In this document: piece after piece, positions 23,884-32,157 of the stretch
Layout of the letters: each line of letters begins with the position of its first letter
Position numbering within the stretch: position 1 is the stretch's first letter
Source of the DNA: Bacteroidales bacterium
GTDB taxonomy: Bacteria; Bacteroidota; Bacteroidia; Bacteroidales; Marinilabiliaceae
Assembly (NCBI GenBank): GCA_024401355.1
Contig: JAKSLF010000001.1
Coordinates: 186,001 to 250,000, forward strand
DNA: 64,000 bases
Direction: 5' to 3'
Made by a program: the position numbers and the translations under genes
The notes under the pieces: generated by a model
Databases searched by the model: none
Told to the model about the DNA's origin: nothing
What the model saw: only the letters and a program-made list of their open reading frames with translations

Positions 23884-24779
23884 AAACATATAGCAATATA
23901 ATTATCGCCGCATGCCTCATCTTCCTCTCCAGTTGCGTCGAAGAGTTCGACATTAAGGTTGACGGTCAGCCAGAACTAATCGTAATCGATGCCGTGGTTA
24001 CCGATATAGACTCTGTTCAGACTGTCTATATCCGTCGTGATCGTGAGGTGCTTTTGCAGTCTCATGTCTTTAATAAATACCCACCAATTAAAGATGTTAC
24101 CGTGCATATCGAAGATGATAATGGATGGAGTGGCGATTTTGAAGATGTGAGTGAAAATTGGGAAGAAATAGATGAAGGACGTGTGTTTCAGCTTGAGGGT
24201 CATCAGTTCGAGCCAGGCCGAACTTACACAATCACCGTACATGTCGGCGACCGTGTGTTCAAGGCTACTGAAACTATGATCCCTCTGCCTGATATCAAAG
24301 GTCTTAGGTTTTATTCTAAGAACACAAAAGATGATGGGTCTAGGTATCAACCGATGATCTATTTCACGGATAATCAACCTGATGTCGAAAACTATTATCT
24401 GTTTTCTCGACGGTTTGACGTTATTAGATGTGAATCAGAAAGTCGTTATATCCCTTTACAGCGACTCAGCGATGTAGGCTTTCGTGGCGATCTTGATGGT
24501 ATAGCTTTGTCTGTAGGTTACGGCGCTGAGGAGTATTTTACTTATGATTTAGAGTTGGAGTCTTGCTATTATTTCGATTTTATGACCATCAGTAAATCCA
24601 ATTACAATTATTATGGTGTGATGGAAGATAATATTAACAACGATGGCGGCGTCTATAAGCCTTCACCAACTTCACCTCTGACCAATTTTAGTGGTGATAA
24701 TGTACAAGGCCAGTTTATCGCCGCCTCGCGTATTGGTTTGCAAGGAAAGGTTACATTGGATAATATCATTGATAGATGA
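23880..24779 (+). CDS. DUF4249-family lipoprotein (paralogue 2)
   Basis: A 299-residue lipoprotein (lipobox LIFLSSC), very similar to paralogues 1 and 3 from 'VEEFDIKVDGQPELIVIDAVVTD' to the end 'VTLDNIIDR'. Its first codons (MKTYS) match the start of the DsbA-like gene, not of the other paralogues: the junction after paralogue 1 and that after paralogue 3 are nearly identical in DNA, a trace of segmental duplication. Function unknown, as for the family. Confidence 0.82.
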   Translation: MKTYSNIIIAACLIFLSSCVEEFDIKVDGQPELIVIDAVVTDIDSVQTVYIRRDREVLLQSHVFNKYPPIKDVTVHIEDDNGWSGDFEDVSENWEEIDEGRVFQLEGHQFEPGRTYTITVHVGDRVFKATETMIPLPDIKGLRFYSKNTKDDGSRYQPMIYFTDNQPDVENYYLFSRRFDVIRCESESRYIPLQRLSDVGFRGDLDGIALSVGYGAEEYFTYDLELESCYYFDFMTISKSNYNYYGVMEDNINNDGGVYKPSPTSPLTNFSGDNVQGQFIAASRIGLQGKVTLDNIIDR

Positions 24780-24876
24780 AAACTAACCAATTCTTCCTGT
24801 TTGGGCTGATAAATACACATGTTGTCGCAACTCTATTTGCTACTCTAGAAATATTGGCGAATTTTCTGTCCTTTTT

Positions 24877-24907
24877 TTTGCAGATAAATGATTTGTTATT
24901 AACTTTG
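24877..24907 (+). promoter_or_regulatory. Consensus promoter, copy 2 of the duplicated segment
   Basis: TTTG (24877-24880), 19-bp spacer, TAACTTTG (24900-24907), inside the second copy (24857-24916) of the ~60-bp segment. It would drive the lipoprotein gene at 25000. Confidence 0.8.
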
Positions 24908-24999
24908 TCATCGGAAAACGAATGAATACAAACAACCTATCGTCTAATTCATGAACTTTTCCCAATCTACAAGCAAAAGTATTAACTTAACATAAACCT

Positions 25000-25965
25000 A
25001 TGGAAAAATTAATTTACACACACGCACTTGCTGCGTGTAGTCTCGCCTTGGCGAGTGTCATGCTCTCTTGCTCAAGTGAAGCTGACGAACTGAATGTCGT
25101 TTCCTCAGAACCAGAAGAAATGACCGAAGAAATGCTGGAAAAGATAGCCTACGGCTGCGACAGCTACCTCTATGAAAATCCGACTGACCAAAAAGTCGAA
25201 ACATCTGCTTCAGATGAGTATCTTGCTTTCCTGAGGGCAAGATGTTCTCGAGCCAACAAGTCGATTGTGGCTGCTGACGATAATATGATAGGAGTAATAA
25301 AGAGCGATAAAATATATGGATGTGGAAAGTATAAAGAAGTAGAAGTTTATTATGATTGTGAGGATTCTGGTAATAATAATAAATCCAAAGGCTACCATGG
25401 GTCATGGTCAGTTTCGCATAATCTCACAATGAGATTTTGTATTGTCCCGGCTAATCTTTTTGAACAGGTTGATGTGGCTTATGGCGTTGTCGATTTTTCT
25501 TCAGCGCCTTATCTTTGTGGTGATTCTAACTATGAAGATATAGTTCGTGTTGATGTGCGTATGGATTCCGATGATAGTCATAATCCTCAAACTTGTATTA
25601 TGTCTAAAGAATATGGCGCTAGTTGGGTAAATGGAAATGTTGGATCGGTGCAAGTTTACGGCAATAAAAATCTTCAATTTAGATTATTCATCTTCAAGCC
25701 TAAGTCTGGTAAACAAAAGAAATTTCCAAGACTGGGGTTTGAATATGGCGTTTTGGGAAATGTATATTCACATTCGAAAGATGACTATGATAAAGATGAA
25801 TATGGTTATGTATATTCAGATGATGAAGATAGTAATAACGCGAATGGTCTTTGGGTTTATGACAAAGATTCTGGTCGATATGATACCTATGTATATAATA
25901 AAAATGTCTATGGTGTGATTCATCAAGATAAAAATACCAGATTCTATCTATCAAAGGTTAAATAA
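25000..25965 (+). CDS. Hypothetical lipoprotein
   Basis: A 321-residue protein with signal peptide and lipobox (ASVMLSC, Cys at ~24). It is acidic and rich in Tyr, Asp and Ser; the C-terminal ~60 residues are a run of YDKDEYGYVY-like segments. No family recognised. The DNA is notably more AT-rich than in the ribosomal region. It is encoded between two DUF4249 paralogues behind a duplicated promoter and is probably a surface component of the same system, the least conserved one. Confidence 0.7.
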   Translation: MEKLIYTHALAACSLALASVMLSCSSEADELNVVSSEPEEMTEEMLEKIAYGCDSYLYENPTDQKVETSASDEYLAFLRARCSRANKSIVAADDNMIGVIKSDKIYGCGKYKEVEVYYDCEDSGNNNKSKGYHGSWSVSHNLTMRFCIVPANLFEQVDVAYGVVDFSSAPYLCGDSNYEDIVRVDVRMDSDDSHNPQTCIMSKEYGASWVNGNVGSVQVYGNKNLQFRLFIFKPKSGKQKKFPRLGFEYGVLGNVYSHSKDDYDKDEYGYVYSDDEDSNNANGLWVYDKDSGRYDTYVYNKNVYGVIHQDKNTRFYLSKVK

Positions 25966-25974
25966 TAAAAATAT

Positions 25975-26000
25975 GTGGCTTGGTTGCCAAGCCACGTTTT
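25975..26000 (+). terminator. Hairpin after the 25000 lipoprotein gene
   Basis: GTGGCTTGG and CCAAGCCAC form a perfect 9-bp stem with a 3-nt loop, then GTTTT. With a short T-run it may only partly stop transcription before the next gene. Confidence 0.6.
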
Positions 26001-26010
26001 AATACGAATC

Positions 26011-26838
26011 ATGAGAAACTTATTTTTAACTTGTCTCGTTTTTGCATCTCTCCTCACATCATGCGAAGACGATGACAATAGACCCCACTACTCTGATGCT
26101 TCTATCGATGAAATACCATCACTCTGGGAGGTCAATTATTACGAAATCGTTGGAACAACATTTAACAATGCGATAGGTGAAGACTATCTAGAAATAGATA
26201 CTTGTAGCGGAGACAGATACTATGTTTTGTTCGATGTCGATTCAAAGGGACGTGTTTTTCAGACTCACAAGGATAAGATTGAAATGGTTTCCGACTTCGA
26301 TTATCTGACGAACGACAATTGTCATTTTGAATTGTCATTTAATGGAAAAATCGAACATTGGACGTTTGCCAACAAGTCTTATAAAGCAGAGGGCAAACAA
26401 GTCGAACAAGGCATCCTCTATAAGGATTCTGTATATAATGGTTTCAATCTGAAGTGTTGTCACGACTGTCGTGAAATTCGGAACGATTCTGTGCTCTATT
26501 TTTTCGCCCCACAGCTCAGAAATTTGTTACATGTGCCTGCCTGTCGAATATTCCCATCTAAAACTCTACAAGGTAAATTCGATAGTATTTTTACCAATGG
26601 ATATTATGAGTTTTTTAGAAATGGGAAATTTGCACTGGTTAGTGAGACGTCCAATGATAGGTCAAATGGCAAATATGAAATAATATCCACTGACGGAAGT
26701 GCGGATACTTTGACACTCACATTTGATGATGGCACAGTAAAAACTTACAACATTGTTATTGGTGCCGATAATTTCTTCTTGCTTTACGATGAATATGGTC
26801 AGGCACTGCGGTTCGATTATGTTCATTGGCCCTTTTGA
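26011..26838 (+). CDS. Hypothetical lipoprotein
   Basis: A 275-residue lipoprotein (MRNLFLTCLVFASLLTSC, Cys at ~18) followed by an acidic linker EDDDN. It may hold two similar lipocalin-like halves: 'SLWEVNYYEIVG...YYVLFDVDSKGRVFQT' and 'LQGKFDSIF..GYYEFFRNGKFALVSETS'; such repeated beta domains occur in many Bacteroidota lipoproteins (inference). I start at this ATG because it opens the signal peptide. It is 14 bp before the third DUF4249 gene, so probably co-transcribed. Confidence 0.7.
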   Translation: MRNLFLTCLVFASLLTSCEDDDNRPHYSDASIDEIPSLWEVNYYEIVGTTFNNAIGEDYLEIDTCSGDRYYVLFDVDSKGRVFQTHKDKIEMVSDFDYLTNDNCHFELSFNGKIEHWTFANKSYKAEGKQVEQGILYKDSVYNGFNLKCCHDCREIRNDSVLYFFAPQLRNLLHVPACRIFPSKTLQGKFDSIFTNGYYEFFRNGKFALVSETSNDRSNGKYEIISTDGSADTLTLTFDDGTVKTYNIVIGADNFFLLYDEYGQALRFDYVHWPF

Positions 26839-26852
26839 AACGACATTCATCA

Positions 26853-27749
26853 ATGAAACACCTTGTTTATTCGATATTGACAGTTACACTCCTCACCCTC
26901 TCTAGTTGCGTCGAAGAGTTTGATATTAGGGTTGACGGTCAGCAAGAGCTAATCGTAATTGATGCCATGGTGACAGACCTAGATACCGTTCAGACTGTCT
27001 ATATCCATCGTGAACGCGAAACGTTGGAGCTTTACGATGAACTTGACTATCCACCAATCGAAGATGTTTTTGTCCACATCGAAGATGACAAAGGGTGGAG
27101 TGCTGATTTTGAGGATACGAGTTCAGACCGTAATTTGAAGAAAGGACGTGTCTTCTCACTTAGTGGACACCAGTTCGAGCCTGGTCGCACTTACACCATT
27201 ACAGTTCGTGTCGCCGACCGTGAGTTTAAGGCTACTGAAACGATGGTCCCTCTGCCTGATATTGATGGCATTAAGTTCTATTCTAAGCAGTCCAAAGATG
27301 ATGATACTGAATGGCGCCCTATTCTATACTTTAGCGATAATCAGCCCAATACAGACAACTATTATTTGTTTTCAGAAAGTTTGTCGTGGATTAGAGGTGG
27401 TTCCCAAAGTCGTTATGTCGCTTTGCAACGTCTCTCTGATGCTGGCTTTCGTGAGAATCTGGATGGCATAGTCTTGGATTTGGGTATTGGCGCTGAATGG
27501 TATCTGAGCTCTTGGTTGTCGTCTTGGGGCGATCCATATTATTATACTTTATTGACCATAAGCAAGTCCAACTACGACTACTATGGCGTTATGGAAGATC
27601 AGCTCGAAACAGATGGTGGAGTCTACAAACCTTCACCGACTTCACCTCCGACAAACTTTAGTGGCAAGAATGTTCAAGGTCAGTTTATCGCTGCCTCACG
27701 TGTCGATTTGTATGGGAGGCTTACATTAGATAATATCATTGACAGATGA
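26853..27749 (+). CDS. DUF4249-family lipoprotein (paralogue 3)
   Basis: A 298-residue DUF4249 lipoprotein (lipobox LLTLSSC). The first ~100 bases are almost the same as those of paralogue 1, so recent duplication or gene conversion is likely; the middle has diverged (YLSSWLSSWGDPYYYTLL). It overlaps the DsbA-like gene by 4 bp, and that gene overlaps the TonB receptor by 1 bp, so this copy is the one translationally coupled to the receptor. Confidence 0.82.
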   Translation: MKHLVYSILTVTLLTLSSCVEEFDIRVDGQQELIVIDAMVTDLDTVQTVYIHRERETLELYDELDYPPIEDVFVHIEDDKGWSADFEDTSSDRNLKKGRVFSLSGHQFEPGRTYTITVRVADREFKATETMVPLPDIDGIKFYSKQSKDDDTEWRPILYFSDNQPNTDNYYLFSESLSWIRGGSQSRYVALQRLSDAGFRENLDGIVLDLGIGAEWYLSSWLSSWGDPYYYTLLTISKSNYDYYGVMEDQLETDGGVYKPSPTSPPTNFSGKNVQGQFIAASRVDLYGRLTLDNIIDR

Positions 27750-28648
27750 AAACATATAGCATAACTCTTCTTCTCTTGGGCACCCTTCTCCTCACCTTCT
27801 CCTCTTGCTCCGGCAAGAAGAATAACCATGTCGTTGCAACTATTGGCAATGAAGAGATTGATGCGTCGATAGTAAATCGCTTGGTCGAAAGAGATATCTA
27901 CGAAAATCTATATCGCATTTACGAAATACGCCTCGAGGCTACACGCGAATATGTCGGAATGATGCTTCTCAAGCGCTCTGCGGATGAAAAGGGCATCTCT
28001 GTCGATTCCGTATTGGCTTCTTATATCAATGGTCATCGACTACATGACCAGTCAGATGAAGATTTGAGACGTTTGCTTATTGACAGCCTCTTCGTCCGCT
28101 ACGATGCTAATATTACTCTCGACGAGCCTGTCGCTCCTCTCATTAGGACCAGTCAGGCGTTGACTCATACCAGAGGATGTCTAGATTCTAAGATTGTTGT
28201 CACCGAATTCTCCGATTTCGATTGCGGACTCTGCTCTTATATGCATAAAGGATATTCTGAGCTCTATCGTAAATATGCCGACCGTGTCAAGTTCGTTCAT
28301 TCTATCTTCTCTGCTGAGGTGTCGCCTTCTGCAAGAGCCGCCTATGCTGCCGGCCTTCAGGAAAAATATTGGGAAATGGCCGACACTTTGTTCGCTTTGC
28401 CTGTCGCTGCCGATTCTTCTACTGTGATGAACATTGCTATGCAGATGGACATCGACTTCGACCAGTTCGTTTCTGATTTCTCTTCATCAGAGAATGTCCG
28501 ACTTTTAAGCGATAACAACGCCTATCTCTCTTCATGTGGAATACAACGCACTCCAACCGTCCTTCTCAATGGTCATCCATTGCGCCGCCCAGATGATTTG
28601 GAATACATATCCACACAAATAGACAAGGTGCTTAATGAAATACACTGA
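27746..28648 (+). CDS. DsbA-like thioredoxin-fold lipoprotein with SurA-like N-terminal region
   Basis: A 300-residue lipoprotein (lipobox FSSC, Cys21). Residues ~30-125 are helical and resemble the SurA N-terminal chaperone part (ATIGNEEIDASIVNRLVERDIYENL). Residues ~135-300 are a DsbA/thioredoxin-4 fold with active site CGLC (Cys160 and Cys163) and the cis-proline loop 'RTPTVLLNG'. Such proteins exchange disulfides in the periplasm. Here it is wedged between a DUF4249 lipoprotein and a TonB receptor with coupled translation, suggesting a dedicated role in folding or loading of those proteins or of a cysteine-containing ligand (inference). Confidence 0.78.
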   Translation: MKTYSITLLLLGTLLLTFSSCSGKKNNHVVATIGNEEIDASIVNRLVERDIYENLYRIYEIRLEATREYVGMMLLKRSADEKGISVDSVLASYINGHRLHDQSDEDLRRLLIDSLFVRYDANITLDEPVAPLIRTSQALTHTRGCLDSKIVVTEFSDFDCGLCSYMHKGYSELYRKYADRVKFVHSIFSAEVSPSARAAYAAGLQEKYWEMADTLFALPVAADSSTVMNIAMQMDIDFDQFVSDFSSSENVRLLSDNNAYLSSCGIQRTPTVLLNGHPLRRPDDLEYISTQIDKVLNEIH

Positions 28649-30888
28649 TGAAAAAATACATACTACTTATATTATTTACATTCCTGAGCATCGCTTCTCA
28701 GGCACAAAGCACTTTCGGATACATTAAGGAAAAGGCTACTGGCGAGTCCATACCCAATGCTGTCATCACCGATGGCTCTCGATATGTCGTCTCCAACGCC
28801 TATGGCTACTATTCTATTGATGCCTCTTCTAGCATCATCAATGTCAACGCCTATGGCTTTTCTACTGCCAAAAAGAATGCTTCCGAAGCTGTCAACGGAC
28901 GACTCGATTTCTTCCTCGAACCACTCCATTCCGACATCGACGAGGTTACTGTCAAGTCCAAGAGCCTCTTCCAGGCCGAACTTAATATGCCTCGCATGAG
29001 CCGACATTCCATATCCGCGGCCGACATTAAGAGCACCGCCGTACTTTTCGGCGAACCAGATGCTATTAAGATCCTACAGAATCTACCTGGCGTCAATTCC
29101 GGCGCCGACGGTAGCGTCAACCTCTCCGTCCGTGGTAGCTCACACGACCAGAATATGATCATCATCGACGAGGCTACTGTCTACAACCCTTCTCACGCTC
29201 TCGGCATTTTCTCCGGGTTCAATCCCGACGCTATATCCAATGTCGAGTTCTACAAAAGCGGATACTCACCTAAGTATGGCGGCAAAATCGCCGCTGTCGT
29301 CGACATCCGCATGAAGGAGGGTAGCAACCAGCAGTTCCATCTCGATGGAGGCATCGGAAATGTCGTGTCCAAACTCGTCATCGAAACTCCTGTCGTCAAG
29401 AATGTCGGATCTCTTATGCTCGCCGGACGTTATGGCAACGGAGCTCTCGTTAATACCATCGCTGAACATCTCTTCTATGAAGGCGGCTCTGATCATGATA
29501 TCGTCAAGTTCTACGACTTCTGCGCCAAGACTAACTGGAACCTTTCCGCTTCCGACCGTCTCTTCGCTTCCGGTTATATGAGCCACGATAAGTTCAGGTG
29601 CGATATCCTTCTTCAGGATAATAATCAGGAATGGGGCAACCAGACTGCTACTCTCCGATGGAATCATATCTTCAGCGACCGACTCTTCTCCAATTTTACT
29701 GCTACTGCTTCTCGCTACGACTATTTCCAGCAGCAGGAAAAGGATGTAAGAGATTTTAAGTGGACTGCCGGACAGTCCGAAGTCACTCTTAAGGCCGACT
29801 TCGACCACTACCTCGGTAATCTCCATCTTACCTATGGCGCCGATCTTGAAAAGCATTGGTACAATCCCGGACAGGTCGATCCGCTCAACGCACACTCTGC
29901 TATGCTCCCTCATCACCTCACCAAGAAGGATATGACTCTCGGAGCTCTCTACATCAATGGCGAGATTAAGTTCTCCGACCGCTTCAATGCCAGCCTCGGC
30001 GCCCGACTCTCTTCGGCTTACAATGCCAAGAGATATACTAGGGTCGAGCCTCGCGCCGCTCTCTCTCTTTCTCTCGGTGATAATACTGCCATCAAGGCTT
30101 CTTATGCTCATACGGCCCAGTTCGACCACATGCTCACCAACTCCGTACTCAGCATGCCTACCGACATCTGGATGCCTGTTAGTAAGATTGTCGCACCTGA
30201 AACTGCCAACACTTTCTCTGCTGGTATCCATAGTGCTCTCGCTGATGGTGCCGTCGAACTCTTCTGCGAAGGTTACTACAAACGCATGGACAACACTATC
30301 GACTACCGCGACAACGCCAACCTTAGCATGAACGAGGATGTCGACCTCGAGGTCAAAAAGGGCGAGGGTAGAGCTTATGGCGTCGAGACTATGGCTAAAT
30401 ACGAAAAACGAGCTTTCAAGGCCCAGATTAGCTATACCATCTCACTCTCCGAACGTAGGTCCGACGAGATAAACAGCGGCAACTGGTATTATGCAGCATA
30501 CGACCAGCGTCATAACCTCTCCGCTACAACCACTATCCGCGGTAAGAAAAACGAGGTCTCGTTCGTCTTCAAGTACCACACCGGCGGACGTGCTACCGTC
30601 CCTTACACCACTTTCTCCTACGACGGCGTAGCACTCGCTCAATACACCGAACGCAACGGTTACGTCCTACCTGTGTTCCACCGACTCGACTTCTCGTGGC
30701 GTCACAATTTCCCCGACCACGGACGATACCACTCTCACATCCTCTTCTCACTCTACAACTGCTACGGACGCAAAAATGCCTACTCCGTCTTCGTCAAAGG
30801 CAACGAGTATAGCATGTCTGTCGCTGATGGATACATGATGTATCTCTACAGGTGGATGCCTTCTATCTCTTATTGCTTCAACCTTTAA
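28648..30888 (+). CDS. TonB-dependent receptor with N-terminal CarboxypepD_reg domain
   Basis: A 746-residue outer-membrane receptor: signal peptide (~1-19), CarboxypepD_reg-like domain (~20-95), plug ('FGEPDAIKILQNLPGVNSGADGSVNLSVRGSSHDQNMIIIDEATVYN'), then a 22-strand-type barrel ending in the aromatic/hydrophobic YLYRWMPSISYCFNL. No SusD gene accompanies it, so it is not a classic glycan SusC. DUF4249-linked receptors are a known arrangement of unknown substrate. No obvious T-rich hairpin terminator follows before the rplM promoter. Confidence 0.88.
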   Translation: MKKYILLILFTFLSIASQAQSTFGYIKEKATGESIPNAVITDGSRYVVSNAYGYYSIDASSSIINVNAYGFSTAKKNASEAVNGRLDFFLEPLHSDIDEVTVKSKSLFQAELNMPRMSRHSISAADIKSTAVLFGEPDAIKILQNLPGVNSGADGSVNLSVRGSSHDQNMIIIDEATVYNPSHALGIFSGFNPDAISNVEFYKSGYSPKYGGKIAAVVDIRMKEGSNQQFHLDGGIGNVVSKLVIETPVVKNVGSLMLAGRYGNGALVNTIAEHLFYEGGSDHDIVKFYDFCAKTNWNLSASDRLFASGYMSHDKFRCDILLQDNNQEWGNQTATLRWNHIFSDRLFSNFTATASRYDYFQQQEKDVRDFKWTAGQSEVTLKADFDHYLGNLHLTYGADLEKHWYNPGQVDPLNAHSAMLPHHLTKKDMTLGALYINGEIKFSDRFNASLGARLSSAYNAKRYTRVEPRAALSLSLGDNTAIKASYAHTAQFDHMLTNSVLSMPTDIWMPVSKIVAPETANTFSAGIHSALADGAVELFCEGYYKRMDNTIDYRDNANLSMNEDVDLEVKKGEGRAYGVETMAKYEKRAFKAQISYTISLSERRSDEINSGNWYYAAYDQRHNLSATTTIRGKKNEVSFVFKYHTGGRATVPYTTFSYDGVALAQYTERNGYVLPVFHRLDFSWRHNFPDHGRYHSHILFSLYNCYGRKNAYSVFVKGNEYSMSVADGYMMYLYRWMPSISYCFNL

Positions 30889-30929
30889 TCTTTTATAACA
30901 TCTTCTATGACAAAATATTTTCGCAAAAG

Positions 30930-30960
30930 TTGCTTTATTGCAAAATAACAAGTAATTTTG
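30930..30960 (+). promoter_or_regulatory. Promoter of the rplM-rpsI operon
   Basis: TTG (30930-30932), 20-bp spacer, TAATTTTG (30953-30960). It leaves a leader of about 150 nt before rplM, in which I see no single strong hairpin. Confidence 0.65.
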
Positions 30961-31120
30961 CGCCCGATTATTATCCAAAACTATGGGCTTGTTGTGCCTT
31001 TACTGTATGGAATGTCAGATGAGTTGGCAAAAGGCTGGCGTTCTCAGATGCAGCAGTATTAGTATAATAGGTACCGGTTAATTAATAAAAGTTGGTCTAA
31101 TAAAAACAAAAAGGAAGACT

Positions 31121-31576
31121 GTGAACACATTAAGTTACAAGACAGTTGCCGCTAATAAGGCTACTGTTGACAAGCAGTGGGTTCTTGTCGACGCTGAAGG
31201 TCAGATCCTCGGTCGTCTCGCATCGAAGGTCGCTAAGCTCCTCCGCGGCAAGCACAAACCCAATTTCACTCCAAACGTTGACTGTGGCGACAATGTTGTC
31301 ATCATCAACGCTAGCAAAGTTCAGCTCACTGGTAACAAGTGGGACGCTCGTTTGCTCTTCAACTATAGTGGTTACCCAGGTGGCCGTCATGACAAGACTC
31401 CTCGTCAGATGATCGCTGAGTCGCCTGAGCGTTTGCTCGAGCGCACTGTTAAGGGTATGCTCCCTAAGAATCGTCTTGGCGCTAAAATCCTCAAGAACCT
31501 CTACGTTTACGCAGGCGCAGAGCACCAGCAGGAAGCACAGCAGCCAAAAGTGTTGGACATTAACGCTATGAAGTAA
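31121..31576 (+). CDS. rplM: 50S ribosomal protein L13 (GTG start)
   Basis: A 151-residue L13 of the large ribosomal subunit, full length. Recognised by LSYKTVAANKATVDKQWVLVDAEGQILGRLAS, 'LLRGKHKPNFTPNVDCGDNVVIINA' and the C-terminal 'VKGMLPKNRLG'. The start is GTG: the protein aligns from this codon, there is no in-frame ATG at the right place, and AAGGAAG lies just upstream. It is followed 2 bp later by rpsI, the conserved pair. Confidence 0.97.
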   Translation: MNTLSYKTVAANKATVDKQWVLVDAEGQILGRLASKVAKLLRGKHKPNFTPNVDCGDNVVIINASKVQLTGNKWDARLLFNYSGYPGGRHDKTPRQMIAESPERLLERTVKGMLPKNRLGAKILKNLYVYAGAEHQQEAQQPKVLDINAMK

Positions 31577-31578
31577 TT

Positions 31579-31965
31579 ATGGAAGTTACAAACGCTATAG
31601 GCAGAAGAAAAGCTGCAGTTGCCCGCGTTTACGTAAGCGCTGGCAAGGGCGAGATCACTATCAACAAGCGTGAACTCGCTAACTACTTCCCTGATGCAAC
31701 TCTCCAGTTCATCGTGAAGCAGCCTCTCAACACCCTCGGTGTTGCAGAAAACTATGACATCACTGTTAACCTCAATGGTGGCGGTATCAAGGGTCAGGCT
31801 GAGGCAGTTCGTCTCGGTATCGCTCGCGCCCTTGTTAAGATCAATGAGGAAAACAAGCCAGCCTTGAAGGCTCAGGGCTTCATGACACGCGACTCTCGTG
31901 TCGTTGAACGTAAGAAGCCAGGTCGTCCAAAGGCACGCAAGAGATTCCAGTTCTCTAAGCGTTAA
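31579..31965 (+). CDS. rpsI: 30S ribosomal protein S9
   Basis: A 128-residue S9, full length, with the N-terminal 'GRRKAAVARVYVSAGKGEITINKR' and the invariant basic tail ending KARKRFQFSKR, whose last residues reach the P-site tRNA. Starts 2 bp after rplM. The rpsB gene follows after a 192-bp structured gap. Confidence 0.97.
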   Translation: MEVTNAIGRRKAAVARVYVSAGKGEITINKRELANYFPDATLQFIVKQPLNTLGVAENYDITVNLNGGGIKGQAEAVRLGIARALVKINEENKPALKAQGFMTRDSRVVERKKPGRPKARKRFQFSKR

Positions 31966-31998
31966 TCTTCTTTTAGCAGCTTAGCAGAACATCATCTC

Positions 31999-32095
31999 AG
32001 ATGTTTAGCATCTAAATCATCAGGACGTAATACTTTCATTGCCTACCTGGTGGTTGCCTCGAAATGGAGCGCTTGAGGTACTTATAGAGATCACC
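31999..32095 (+). ncRNA. Candidate structured leader of rpsB-tsf
   Basis: Between rpsI and rpsB the RNA can fold into AGATG/CATCT (31999-32003 with 32009-32013) and a two-part arm: GGTGGT (32049-32054) with ATCACC (32090-32095), and directly inside it TGCCTC (32055-32060) with GAGGTA (32075-32080), leaving a one-sided bulge of nine bases. S2 autoregulates its operon in other bacteria; whether this is such a site is inference. Confidence 0.45.
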
Positions 32096-32157
32096 CACAA
32101 GCCCGACCGTAAGAGGAAAACAAAAAGAACGTAAACTACACAAAAAATTTAGACAAA

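Noticed and set aside
24880-24999. Small gene between the second DUF4249 gene and the 25000 lipoprotein
   Set aside because: No plausible frame; the space is explained by the duplicated promoter segment and leader.
29266-30231. Long open frame antisense to the TonB receptor
   Set aside because: Opposite a receptor with clear plug and barrel sequence; product is Ser/Glu/Ile-rich shadow sequence.
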